The notes under the pieces: model-generated | Databases searched by the model: none | The model's input: the letters and a program-made list of their open reading frames with translations, nothing else | What the model was told of the DNA's origin: nothing | Shown: in pieces, positions 7,483-16,356 of the stretch | Numbering within the stretch: position 1 is the first letter of the stretch | Layout: each line of letters starts with the position of its first letter | Made by a program: the position numbers and the translations under genes | Assembly: GCF_020911885.1 (NCBI RefSeq) | Contig: NZ_CP087132.1 | Location: forward strand, 2,356,001 to 2,420,000 | Reading direction: 5' to 3' | DNA from: Flavobacterium acetivorans | Lineage (GTDB): Bacteria > Bacteroidota > Bacteroidia > Flavobacteriales > Flavobacteriaceae | Length of the DNA: 64,000 nt

Positions 7483-8946
7483 TTATTTTAAAAAATCTAC
7501 TGATATATTAGCTTTTGTTAGTGACTCATTTTCTTTTGCTAAATCATAAGCAGTTTCATCAAATTCTGTTAGGATGTCTTTTTTAGCACCTGAGGCAACT
7601 AAAAATTTTAAGATTGAGTCCTCTTTTGCTGTTAATGCCGCTTTGTGTAAAGCTGTCATTCCTTCCTGATTTTTAGCATTGATGTCTATATCCAATGCAC
7701 TTATTTTTTTAAATAGATTTAACTCATTTTTTGCAACTGCCAAATGGTATAATGTATTGCCATCCTTTTGTGGAATTGTGATGTCAAAACCAGAATTTTT
7801 CAACAAACTTAATTTATCGTCAAATCCATCTTTTCCGTCTTTTCGTACCGATTGAATCAAATAATAAGCTAAATTATTTCCTTTTGCATCAATTACGTTA
7901 GTTTTTGCTCCGTTTGCTAGTAGAAATCCCACCATATCTGAAGAACCATTTTCAACTGCAAAGCTCAATGCTGAAAGACCTTTTGAATTTATAGCATTCA
8001 CATCTTTTACTTTCGAAATGAATGTTTTTACCAATTCAATATTTCCACGAGTTGCGTTCATTAAAACAGAATTTCCAGCCTTATCTTGGTGGTTTACATC
8101 AACACCTTTAGCTAAGAAATAAGCAATAATATCATCTTGTTTTGGTTTTTTAACTAGATTGTGTAAAACATTTTCACCTTCATCACCTAACGAATTTGGA
8201 TTGATCTTTATATCTTCAACCAAATATTTATAAGCTTCTAAAGTTGCAGATGAAGATCTGGTTCCTTGAGAAGCAATAATTAAAGCTCTTCCATCGTATT
8301 TAATTCCTTTTTTTAGGATAGTTTGCAACAGTTTTACATCACCACTTCTGGCAGCATAATTAAATGCCGTATTCCCTAAATCATCCGTATCCTTTAGCGA
8401 CAAACCTTTTGTAGCAAGATAATCGGCTAATTTTAGTTCTTTGTCGTTTGGAATAGATAAGAGTAATATATTGGCTCCGTTTTTAAATTTTTGTTTTGGA
8501 TTGTTTCCAGCTTTAAAGAACAATTCATATATTTTTGCATTAGCTTGTCCGTTAGCCGCAGCAAAAGCAATTGGAATAGCTCCTTTATCATCAGAAAGAT
8601 TAATATCTGCTCCTTTTTCTAGTAAAAATTTCACTAAATCAACATTTCCTTTACTAGCCGCCCAATGCAAATAAGTACGACCATCATGCGTTAATTTTTT
8701 CACACTATTTCCATCTTGTTGAATAAGAAATAGGATACTTTCTAATGACGCATCGTTATTGATGGCCATAGTAACGGCATCAAAATTACCGCCATTTGCT
8801 TCAGAGGGACTATTCCCTTTTGCTATCGTTTCTTTAATAGTAGTTAAATCTGGATTTTTTTTCCAAAAATCTCCATTTAAAAGTGTATTCTGTCCATTTG
8901 AAACACTTGCAATTAGCAGTAGTGTACTAAACAATATTTTTTTCAT
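7483..8946 (-). CDS. secreted ankyrin-repeat protein
   Basis: A signal peptide (MKKILFSTLLLIASVSNGQ) precedes 468 residues of ankyrin repeats. Canonical units are easy to read, such as DGRTYLHWAASKGNVDLVKFLLEKGADINLSD, split here as DGRTYLHWAASKG then NVDLVKFLLEKGADIN, and again at about residues 125, 190, 290, 320, 395 and 430. The repeats run to the C-terminus with no enzymatic domain, so it is most likely a periplasmic protein-protein scaffold. It lies between the DUF4374 lipoprotein and the DUF2271 gene in the same operon. Ankyrin proteins do recur beside PepSY/DUF2271 iron-reduction genes in Bacteroidota as far as I recall, but its partner is unknown. Confidence 0.85.
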   Translation of the reverse strand: MKKILFSTLLLIASVSNGQNTLLNGDFWKKNPDLTTIKETIAKGNSPSEANGGNFDAVTMAINNDASLESILFLIQQDGNSVKKLTHDGRTYLHWAASKGNVDLVKFLLEKGADINLSDDKGAIPIAFAAANGQANAKIYELFFKAGNNPKQKFKNGANILLLSIPNDKELKLADYLATKGLSLKDTDDLGNTAFNYAARSGDVKLLQTILKKGIKYDGRALIIASQGTRSSSATLEAYKYLVEDIKINPNSLGDEGENVLHNLVKKPKQDDIIAYFLAKGVDVNHQDKAGNSVLMNATRGNIELVKTFISKVKDVNAINSKGLSALSFAVENGSSDMVGFLLANGAKTNVIDAKGNNLAYYLIQSVRKDGKDGFDDKLSLLKNSGFDITIPQKDGNTLYHLAVAKNELNLFKKISALDIDINAKNQEGMTALHKAALTAKEDSILKFLVASGAKKDILTEFDETAYDLAKENESLTKANISVDFLK

Positions 8947-8998
8947 TGCTGTTTTGTTTTTTAAAATAAATGAAACTTTTAATTACAATTTAAAAATT

Positions 8999-9022
8999 CC
9001 GTGCTGCAAAAATACAACACGG
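8999..9022 (-). terminator. intra-operon stem-loop between DUF4374 and ankyrin genes
   Basis: The arms CCGTGCTG and CAACACGG pair with one mismatch around an A-rich loop. The hairpin stands in the 92-bp gap between the stop of the DUF4374 gene and the ankyrin start. It is followed by a T run only on the plus strand. On the coding strand it could be a partial terminator or an RNA-processing site that makes the receptor/lipoprotein part of the mRNA more abundant than the reductase part. Confidence 0.35.
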
Positions 9023-9038
9023 ATTTTTAAGTTATACA

Positions 9039-10397
9039 CTAGAAGGCTCCAATAAAATGGTTTCCAGGTTTATTTATTAATTTAGCTCCAATAGTTACGA
9101 CTCCAGTCGCACTGTTAATGATATAAATACGACCATCTTGTCCAACCGGTGCGGCAGTTACATAAACATCAAAACCATCAACAACATAACCTTGATATTG
9201 GAAGAAATACATATCTGTGCTGTAAGGTAAATCTAATGTTTTAGCTGTTTTAGCTGTAAGATCTACAAGTGCTAAAAAACTTTGAGATTGTCCAGAAAGA
9301 GCAGAAACTGCTGAACCACTATGGGTATAAGCTACCACAGCTTTTCCATTTCCAACATATTTCCAGTTTTCAATATAAGTACCTGATAATCCTAAAGCTG
9401 TATCTAAATTGAACACATAAGAATTATCGTATTGATTACTTGAATTAATTCTTAAGATGTGCGAACCAGAAGCATCTCTTTGGGTAGCTTGATAAATATT
9501 TCCATCATCACCAACAAAACTATTAAAACTACGGTAACCACTAGTATCACCAAATCCTACAGTAGAAGTAATTACTACCGGATTTTCTAATGATGGATAA
9601 TCAATAACAACTGATTTAGCTCCTAAATGAGTATAAGTACTTTCATTGGTTCCCGTTGCTGGGTTTGTTTTACGCATCCAAGTACCAATAATTAATTTGT
9701 TAGCTGCTTTATTTAAAACTGGCGCATCTAATCTAAAAATATGATGTCCTTGTGCTTCTTCCACTGCGCTCAAAGCGATTTCATAAGATTTAGTTTGAGC
9801 AATTAATGAATTTACTAAATCTAAAGATAAAACTGTAGCAGTTCCTCTAGTGTGCTTATAGCTTCCATCTGCATTAGTAACAACAGTTGGAGACGTGACA
9901 TTTACAGCAACTCCAGTTTTATCACCATCATATAATTTCACCCATCTTGGACTTGTTCCTGCATATTGTGAAATATTTACAACTCCACCTGTAGGCGTAA
10001 AATTTTGTCCACCATTTACTTTGTATTTTGAAAATTCACCACCATTTGTTCCTGTATAAGCGATATTGAAAAGCGTAGAACCATCTTGTGAAGATTGCAA
10101 GCGCGCTGTTCTGTTTGATGGAACTGCAAATCCGTTTTCAAAAACGTCATAAGTCTTAGAAGGATCTTTCGCATTTTCTTTACTTATAGCATATACAATT
10201 GTTCCACCATTTCCATCTCCTGGCGTAGGATCTGTAGTTCCCATAACTGCTCCGGCTACAGTGATGTATCTGCCTTCTGTAATGGGTGGTTCTGTAGTTC
10301 CGCCGCTAGTATTGTCATCATCACTGCAACTTGTTGTTAGAGCGATAACTCCAATAAGTGCCGTAAAAGCCCATAAATTTAAAAATCTGTTTTTCAT
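9039..10397 (-). CDS. DUF4374 lipoprotein, probable siderophore-uptake partner
   Basis: The 452-aa product has a lipoprotein signal peptide with a lipobox-like TTSC (about residue 24) followed by an Asp-rich SDDDN stretch, typical of surface-exposed Bacteroidota lipoproteins. The body is a beta-propeller-like DUF4374 domain: GRYITVAGAVMGTTDPTPGDG near the N-terminus, HIFRLDAPVLNKAANKLIIGTWMRK mid-protein (cut here as HIFRLDAPVLNKAANK), and a C-terminal GRIYIINSATG. DUF4374 genes usually sit beside a TonB-dependent siderophore receptor, as here, where the receptor ends 13 bp upstream. I infer a surface partner of that receptor for ferric-siderophore capture. Confidence 0.8.
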   Translation of the reverse strand: MKNRFLNLWAFTALIGVIALTTSCSDDDNTSGGTTEPPITEGRYITVAGAVMGTTDPTPGDGNGGTIVYAISKENAKDPSKTYDVFENGFAVPSNRTARLQSSQDGSTLFNIAYTGTNGGEFSKYKVNGGQNFTPTGGVVNISQYAGTSPRWVKLYDGDKTGVAVNVTSPTVVTNADGSYKHTRGTATVLSLDLVNSLIAQTKSYEIALSAVEEAQGHHIFRLDAPVLNKAANKLIIGTWMRKTNPATGTNESTYTHLGAKSVVIDYPSLENPVVITSTVGFGDTSGYRSFNSFVGDDGNIYQATQRDASGSHILRINSSNQYDNSYVFNLDTALGLSGTYIENWKYVGNGKAVVAYTHSGSAVSALSGQSQSFLALVDLTAKTAKTLDLPYSTDMYFFQYQGYVVDGFDVYVTAAPVGQDGRIYIINSATGVVTIGAKLINKPGNHFIGAF

Positions 10398-10410
10398 TAT
10401 ATTTATATAT

Positions 10411-12819
10411 TTAAAAATTATTGATTATGTAATTAAGTTTTAAGTAAAATGCTCTTCCAGGTTTTTGTACGCCCATATTATCGTAACTCTGTTTATTAAA
10501 CATGTTTTTTGCATCAAAACTCGCTATGAAATTTTTCTTTGGAAAAACATAACTTACGCCAGCGTCTTGTATAAATTGTTCTGGGACATTAAAAAAATCA
10601 GTTCCGGCTGTATTGCTATATAATTTTCGATTGTAATTGAAAGTGTCTACAAACATGAAATTATAAAATAAGTTCAATTGTGATTTTTTAGCTAATACAT
10701 CATTAAAGGAATATTGAGCACTTACGTTAGCGTTTAAAAAAGGCTCATTTGGCAAGTCATATTTTAGACCTCCTGTAACGGTTGTAAGTTCAAATTTTGA
10801 GACTCCCATTGCAATATTCAGATTGTTATTATAAGTGTAATTTAATTCGAAATCAACGCCCTTTGATTTTACATTACCTTGATTTACGAAAGGAAGTGTT
10901 TGAATATTTGTATTAATTGCTGTTTGCACCGGTGTACCAATTCTGTCCGTTATGCTTCTGATAAAACCATTGGTAGAAATCACTACTTCATGTTTTTGGA
11001 TTTTGAATTTTCCAAATCTAAAGCCAAGATTATAGTTCTTACTGGTTTCTGGTTTAATGTTTGGATTTTCTGATATGTTATCGCCTGAATCTCCAAAAAC
11101 TTCATTTTCAGTAGGTAATCTAACTGCTTTTTCGGCAGATGTTAAGAGCGTTACCATCGGTAGAACAGCATAAGAAAACGCTCCACCATAGCCCATAACA
11201 TTTTTATTGCTACTAATGATATCTTCAACCTTAGTTTGAACACCATTAATATTCTGCACTATCGGATTCATTCGTTCAACCCTTTGTTGATAATACTTGC
11301 TAAAAACACTAGCTTTTAATCTACTTTCATGAGCAGTCAATTCGTAGGTCAAAGCGCCTATGTTTTTATTTAAGTCTCTTGTCCCAAGAAATTTTCGTTC
11401 TAAAACCGATTTCATTTCATCATCATCTTCTCTGTTTACTACAGAAAGTGTATAGTTTAATAAAAATTTATGATTTTCATTAATTTCATAAGAAATACCA
11501 GTTCTTATAGTACCAACTTCTCTTTTAATATTGGCTAAAGTTGGAGCTCCTTGTTGTGCTCCGGAAGGACGTGGAATTGGTTGTTCGTTTAAATCCAAAC
11601 TCAGATTTCCATTCCAATCATAATTCCATTTAACGGTGTCGTTAATAGTTCGATTTCTTTCACCATACAATCCGTGAAAATTAAACTCTAAACCTTTTAC
11701 AAAGAGATCTTTCTTATTATAGGTTAAGCTCATCAATCCGGCATCTGATCGTAAAAATCTGCCTTTATAAGGAGTAGACATAAACGTTCCGTGCTGTACT
11801 TCTTTATATGAATCTGAACTGGTGTAACCAATAAAGAAATTATCTGCCCATTTTACATCTGTAAATCCAACTTCTACAACACTTCCTGTTGATTTAAATG
11901 CATCTTGCAAGCGCTTAGCTCTAATGTAATCGTATCGGCCATTTGGTAAGATATTATAAACTGTTTTTCCCCAAACTTCATAATCATTATCAGAATAATT
12001 GTTAAAAAAAGAAGTTTTAAGAGTAAAACCAGATGCTGCAAAACGATACAAACCATTAAAATTTACCTGAGAAGTGTTAAACGAACCATAAGAAGCCGAC
12101 GCATTAAAATTATTTCGAGCGCCTTTTTTCAACACAACATTAATGGCACCTCCTAAAGCATCATCAGATAAATGACCAGGAACAACACCTTTATAAACTT
12201 CAATACGTTCGATGATTGAAGGTGGAATACTATTTAAATCAAAAGAAGAACCATAAGTTGAAATAGGAATACCATCGATAAAAATTCTAACAGAATTGCC
12301 TGATATACCATTAATATTATAATTAACATCTGAACCTAAACCACCATTTTGACGAATTCTTACACCAACAGTTCTGCTTAACAATTCATTAGTTTGCATA
12401 TTTCTTGATGCAGCAGTTTTAGTCTCAATAACATTTACTGCAAAACCTTTTGTTTCAATTTTCTTTTTTTCAGTTGTAACATTAACCACAACTTCACTTA
12501 GCTCAACGCTTGTAGCTCTCTCTATTGTAATATTTATATTTTTAGTAGTAGCATTTAACTTAATAGCTACAGTCTTTTTATTTGCTTCTATAGAACTAGT
12601 TTCAAGAATATAATTTCCATAAGGGATATTTTCGATTACATAATTTCCGCTTTCATTTGAAACGGCGGATTTAGTGGTTCCTTGAAGAAAAACTAAAACA
12701 CCAGGTACGGGTTCATTATCTGTGAAATTTATTCTACCGTTAATTTTAGTAGTTTGTGCAATAGCAGAGGCGCCAAAGTAGAAGCATATTAAAAAGACGA
12801 AATAGTGAGAGAGTGACAT
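10411..12819 (-). CDS. TonB-dependent outer-membrane receptor, probably ferric siderophore
   Basis: This is an 802-aa TonB-dependent transporter. After the signal peptide (MSLSHYFVFLICFYFGASAIAQ) comes a CarboxypepD-regulatory-like domain (NGRINFTDNEPVPGVLVFLQ). A plug follows, with the characteristic FIDGIPISTYGSSFDLNSIP and IERIEVYKGVVPGHLSDDALGG, and then a 22-strand barrel ending in an aromatic-rich LKLNYIINNF. The protein does not have the SusC length or an associated SusD, so it is of the siderophore/haem type. It is the first gene of the module and lies under a palindromic Fur-like site. The ligand cannot be read from sequence. Confidence 0.88.
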   Translation of the reverse strand: MSLSHYFVFLICFYFGASAIAQTTKINGRINFTDNEPVPGVLVFLQGTTKSAVSNESGNYVIENIPYGNYILETSSIEANKKTVAIKLNATTKNINITIERATSVELSEVVVNVTTEKKKIETKGFAVNVIETKTAASRNMQTNELLSRTVGVRIRQNGGLGSDVNYNINGISGNSVRIFIDGIPISTYGSSFDLNSIPPSIIERIEVYKGVVPGHLSDDALGGAINVVLKKGARNNFNASASYGSFNTSQVNFNGLYRFAASGFTLKTSFFNNYSDNDYEVWGKTVYNILPNGRYDYIRAKRLQDAFKSTGSVVEVGFTDVKWADNFFIGYTSSDSYKEVQHGTFMSTPYKGRFLRSDAGLMSLTYNKKDLFVKGLEFNFHGLYGERNRTINDTVKWNYDWNGNLSLDLNEQPIPRPSGAQQGAPTLANIKREVGTIRTGISYEINENHKFLLNYTLSVVNREDDDEMKSVLERKFLGTRDLNKNIGALTYELTAHESRLKASVFSKYYQQRVERMNPIVQNINGVQTKVEDIISSNKNVMGYGGAFSYAVLPMVTLLTSAEKAVRLPTENEVFGDSGDNISENPNIKPETSKNYNLGFRFGKFKIQKHEVVISTNGFIRSITDRIGTPVQTAINTNIQTLPFVNQGNVKSKGVDFELNYTYNNNLNIAMGVSKFELTTVTGGLKYDLPNEPFLNANVSAQYSFNDVLAKKSQLNLFYNFMFVDTFNYNRKLYSNTAGTDFFNVPEQFIQDAGVSYVFPKKNFIASFDAKNMFNKQSYDNMGVQKPGRAFYLKLNYIINNF

Positions 12820-12853
12820 ATTTTCTGTTCTAAAATTTTTACAAATCTATACT

Positions 12854-12868
12854 TATTTAGACTAAATA
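12854..12868 (-). promoter_or_regulatory. candidate Fur box, perfect 7-1-7 palindrome
   Basis: TATTTAGACTAAATA is a perfect inverted repeat of two 7-bp arms around one base. It lies 35 bp upstream of the TonB-receptor ATG. The 7-1-7 geometry is that of classical Fur-family operators, although the arm sequence differs from the enterobacterial consensus. Position and operon content make iron-responsive control a reasonable inference. Confidence 0.55.
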
Positions 12869-12953
12869 CAAATAAAAATAATTAAAATATTAATAATTCA
12901 ATTCGCAATACATTGTAAGAATTTGAATATTAGAAGTATAGATTCTAAATTTC

Positions 12954-13437
12954 GGTTCTGTCGCGTCTGTTTAATAATTATTATCTTTAGAACTTCAAAA
13001 TATATTAAATGAATACCAAAGGTCATTGTTATCCCAAAGCTATTATTCTTCAGGCCGTTTATTTGAAATTGAGATTTACATTGAGTTACAGAGATATTGA
13101 GGAAATAATGAAAATGCGAGGAATAGCAGTTGATCATGCTACGATTCAGCGTTGGATGTTTAAATTTGCACCTTTGATTGAATCGCAAATCAAAAAGAGA
13201 AAGAACAGAGTAGGTGCCAGCTGGCGAATGAATGAAACTTATGTAAAGGTAAAAGGCATTTGGTGTTACTTATATCAAGCTGTTGATAAGTTGGGTAGTA
13301 AGGTGGATTTTCTTCTGACCAAAAGAAGACAAAGAATGAGTGCGCAGTCATTCCTAATTAAAACAATAAATAATAATTGACGGCCAACGGTAATAAATAT
13401 AGACAAAAGCGGCTCTAACATGTAAATTCCAATGACG
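12954..13437 (+). mobile_element. decayed IS6-family element
   Basis: The left end GGTTCTGTCGCGTCTG at 12954 resembles the IS6-family terminal repeat (GGCTCTGTTGCA-like). It is followed after 40 bp by a recognisable IS6 transposase frame. The matching right end is not present: the reading frame decays after SGSN near 13420 and IS21-type sequence starts at 13438. A second, shorter remnant with the same end and leader is found at 54828-54935. Confidence 0.65.
13009..13437 (+). pseudogene. IS6-family transposase, truncated and mutated
   Basis: The first 123 codons give the IS6 N-terminus: HTH-like YRDIEEIMKMRGIAVDHATI, then RWMFKFAPLIESQIKKRK and the start of the catalytic domain WRMNETYVKVKGIWCYLYQAVD. 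The first catalytic aspartate of the DDE triad (normally WRMDETY) is asparagine here. A TGA at 13378 interrupts the frame. Beyond it the same frame still reads RPTVINIDKSGSN, a conserved IS6 segment with the second aspartate, before a further stop and loss of similarity. The enzyme is therefore dead by three separate lesions. Confidence 0.75.
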
Positions 13438-13596
13438 TTGGCCACCTCATTCCAATTTGAAATCACTACTGAATTCTATTAGGTGCTGTTCGTGAAAATA
13501 AATGATAATTTGTTGATTTTTAACAAACTGATTTGTGTTTGAGATGGATTTTTTTAATGTTTTTATTGGTCAATTAAAATAGGAATTGGGTGGTCA
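13438..13596. mobile_element. MITE-like shell of an IS21-family element
   Basis: At the left, reading rightward, TGGCCACCTCATTCCAATTT resembles the 24-bp terminal repeats of the IS21 end at 55636. At the right, on the opposite strand, TGACCACCCAATTCC (13582-13596) matches that end exactly over 15 bases, and a second partial unit TGACCA follows 24 bp further in. The two ends face each other across about 160 bp with no istA or istB between them. This looks like an internally deleted IS21 copy that truncated the IS6 transposase. Confidence 0.5.
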
Positions 13597-13689
13597 GTTT
13601 AATCGTTTTTTCCGGATATATTAGCTAATTATAATAAAAATCGATTACGTAAGTTAAAATGATTTTTGATTTAATGATACATTAAATTA

Positions 13690-13950
13690 TTGCTACTCCA
13701 CAGATTTTTTGTTATAATCTGGTTTTAGTTCAGTCAAGGTGACTTCAATAAATATCCAAACCAGTGAGAATATTTGAGTTTAAATATGTTAATTATGAAA
13801 AAATACGTATAAAAAAAGCTCAATTCGTGTGAATTGAGCTTTTTATTTTGTGACGCTTAATGAACAACTTACAAACCATTTTATGAATGATTTGAAGAAA
13901 TTAGCTATTTAGAATCCTTTATAGGAAGTACAAATCTGTTTCTAGTTTTT
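13690..13950 (+). repeat. dispersed repeat, copy A (shortened)
   Basis: This is one of three same-orientation copies in the window (others 29828-30131 and 41355-41657). The shared core runs from TTGCTACTCCACAG to CAAATCTGTTTCTAGTTTT. It contains a weak outer stem CTGGTTT/AAACCAG around an inner AGTCA/TGACT hairpin, then a strong 14-bp hairpin with a T tail, then a conserved 3' block. Copy A lacks about 20-25 bp at each end compared with copies B and C. No protein frame is maintained, and no terminal inverted repeats are seen. The rest of the gap to 14031 shows only a short direct repeat AATCACCGCA. Confidence 0.8.
13813..13844 (+). terminator. Rho-independent-type hairpin inside repeat copy A
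   Basis: Arms AAAAAGCTCAATTC and GAATTGAGCTTTTT pair perfectly over 14 bp around a GTGT loop. It works in both orientations because of the A and T tails, so it can also end the minus-strand operon whose last stop is at 14032. Equivalent hairpins lie at 29983-30014 and 41509-41540. Confidence 0.75.
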
Positions 13951-14031
13951 AATTGTATTTAATCACCGCATTTTTGCAGTATATAATTATAATAATCACC
14001 GCAAAAGAGTATTAAATGTTTGTGTGATAAG

Positions 14032-16329
14032 TTATAGTTCGCTTAAAGCAATATCTAATAATTCAATCATCTCATCTGCATTTTGTTTGTTGAAAGGCAT
14101 TGGTGGCTTTATTTTTAATACATTATGCAAAGGACCATCCGTACTTAGTAAAAACCCTTTTTCTTTCATTTTTTCGACAACTATATCAATTTCAGCAACA
14201 GCGGGCTCCATTGTAACTCGGTCTTTAACCATTTCCGCACCTATGAATAAACCGTGTCCACGAACATCACTGATGATAGGATATTTCGTCATTAGTTTTC
14301 TAAGACCGTCCATTAGGTGGTTTCCAACTTCTAATGCGTGTTGTTGCATTTCTTCGTCTTGAAGAACCTCTAATACAGCTAATCCTGCCGTCATGGATAC
14401 GGGATTACCTCCAAAGGTGTTGAAGTATTCCATGCCATTGTTAAAAGCATTTGCAATTTCATTTGTAACAATCACGGCAGCCAGTGGGTGTCCATTACCA
14501 ATGGGTTTTCCTAAAACAACAATATCGGGAACGACATCTTGTAATTCGAAGCCCCAAAAATGGTCTCCAATTCTTCCAAAACCAACCTGAACTTCATCAG
14601 CAATACAGATTCCTCCAGCAGCTCTGACGTGTTGATACACTGTTTTTAAATAATTTTTAGGAAGCGGAATTTGACCTCCAACACCTAACAACGTTTCGCA
14701 AATGAATACCGCAGGCGCTTTATCTTCTTTTTTTAGATCTTCGATAATTCGTTGTACATCAGCAGCATATTTTTCTCCTGCATTTGTATCCCCATATTTA
14801 TAAGGACCTCGATACAAGTCGGGGTTAATAGCCTTATGAATCCAAGGCATTTTTCCAAAACCGCCTTTACCATCAAATTTATAGGGGCTCATTTCCATAG
14901 CAACCGTTGAAGTACCATGATACGCATGATCCAGAACAATAATGTCTTTCTGTTTGGTGAAATGGCGACTCATTCGAATGGCCAAATCATTAGCTTCACT
15001 ACCCGAATTGACAAAATAGCAAACACTTAAGGCAGCTGGTAAAGTCGCGGTAAGTTTTTCGGCATATTCAATAATAGTGTCATTAAGGTAACGCGTATTG
15101 GTGTTTAAATTAGCAATTTGTTTTTGCATTCTTCGAACAACAACAGGGTGACAATGGCCTACATGTGATGGGTTGTTGACACAATCTACAAAAGTTCGTC
15201 CTTTATCATCATAAAGATATTGTAGTGCGCCTTTGGTGATTTTTAATTTGTCTTTGTAACCAATACTTAAATTTCGACCTATGTTTTTCTGACGAGATTC
15301 TAATAGATAAGCATAGTTTTCATCAGATATTAATCCTATAAAACCACAGGCTTTTCTAAAAGTATCTTGCGCTTTTATTGGATTAATTCGAATAAGTTGG
15401 TTCAGCAATTCCCACGCTGGTTTTTCAGTAAGAAAATGATGTTCATTATTGCTGTCTAATGATGCGTTGTAAGCAGACTGTGTCACACTAATACAAAGTC
15501 TCCCTGCAATTAGATAGTACAACAAATCAACTTCTTGCTCAGTAAGGGCATACGATTTATGATAACCTTCAACAATCGATGCAGCAACAGCCAATGGATC
15601 TTTTTCACCAAGCATTGCATAAGTACACGCAATCGCTAGATTGTTGATAAGCGCTGTGTAAACCATATCTCCAAAATCAATCAAACCAATAATTTGATTT
15701 TCTTGAACTAGGATATTATAATCGTTTGCATCGTTATGTATGTAGGCATGGCGCAAAGAGTGGATTACAGGAAGTACTTCGCTATCAAATTGTAACAAGA
15801 AATAACCCGCGATTCTTCTTTTTTCATGATCGAGAATATATTTTAAATTCTCATTTGCCTCGCTGGCACAACTAATATCCCAAGTATAACGGCGGTGCAT
15901 AGCAAGATGAGAAAAGTCGCGAAGTTCATAATCCATATTTCCTAAAAAGGATCCTAGATTGTAAAATAACTCTTTTGATTTACTTTCTTTTTCTACCCAA
16001 AAAGTACCTTCTAGAAAATTGAGAATTCTAACATAATATATTTTAGAATCGGCCTCAATTTTTGTCAAAGCATCTCCCTGCTTGTTGATGCAAAACTGCT
16101 GAAATTCATTGGCAAGCTTGCTATTTGATAGGTGCTGAATAATTTTAACCTGCGCATCTAAAAACGGAAGAGGATGATCTTTATTTGATATTTTTAGAAT
16201 ATACTTTTCGTTTGTATTAGTAGATAAAAGAAAATTTAACTCGTCATAACCATTTAATGATTTTGCGGTTGTAGCTAGGCCATAATGTTCTTTGGTTAAT
16301 TGCTCAATAGTTTCTTCTGAAAAATTCAT
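14032..16329 (-). CDS. fused APH-like kinase and class-III aminotransferase-fold phospholyase (predicted hydroxylysine kinase/phospholyase)
   Basis: This 765-aa protein joins two enzymes. Residues about 1-330 form an aminoglycoside-phosphotransferase-like kinase with Brenner motif HNDANDYN (D200) and DFG-like IDFGD (218-221), the fold of human hydroxylysine kinase and ethanolamine kinase. Residues about 345-765 are a class-III PLP enzyme very like human [43 protein letters not shown] lysine K608 in [27 protein letters not shown]. Human PHYKPL splits 5-phosphohydroxylysine into 2-aminoadipate semialdehyde, ammonia and phosphate. The fusion would phosphorylate and then eliminate. The M23 peptidase domain I recall in some longer fusions is absent. 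The hydroxylysine assignment rests on the ALDH7 gene in the same operon; ethanolamine is the main alternative. It is the last gene, 27 bp after GH42. Confidence 0.85.
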   Translation of the reverse strand: MNFSEETIEQLTKEHYGLATTAKSLNGYDELNFLLSTNTNEKYILKISNKDHPLPFLDAQVKIIQHLSNSKLANEFQQFCINKQGDALTKIEADSKIYYVRILNFLEGTFWVEKESKSKELFYNLGSFLGNMDYELRDFSHLAMHRRYTWDISCASEANENLKYILDHEKRRIAGYFLLQFDSEVLPVIHSLRHAYIHNDANDYNILVQENQIIGLIDFGDMVYTALINNLAIACTYAMLGEKDPLAVAASIVEGYHKSYALTEQEVDLLYYLIAGRLCISVTQSAYNASLDSNNEHHFLTEKPAWELLNQLIRINPIKAQDTFRKACGFIGLISDENYAYLLESRQKNIGRNLSIGYKDKLKITKGALQYLYDDKGRTFVDCVNNPSHVGHCHPVVVRRMQKQIANLNTNTRYLNDTIIEYAEKLTATLPAALSVCYFVNSGSEANDLAIRMSRHFTKQKDIIVLDHAYHGTSTVAMEMSPYKFDGKGGFGKMPWIHKAINPDLYRGPYKYGDTNAGEKYAADVQRIIEDLKKEDKAPAVFICETLLGVGGQIPLPKNYLKTVYQHVRAAGGICIADEVQVGFGRIGDHFWGFELQDVVPDIVVLGKPIGNGHPLAAVIVTNEIANAFNNGMEYFNTFGGNPVSMTAGLAVLEVLQDEEMQQHALEVGNHLMDGLRKLMTKYPIISDVRGHGLFIGAEMVKDRVTMEPAVAEIDIVVEKMKEKGFLLSTDGPLHNVLKIKPPMPFNKQNADEMIELLDIALSEL

Positions 16330-16356
16330 TCGTAAATTTTTAGTGTTTTTTTAATT

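Noticed and set aside
13275..13466. Minus-strand 63-aa frame over the IS6 remnant
   Set aside because: It is a shadow of the plus-strand transposase sequence, with no domain and no plausible start.
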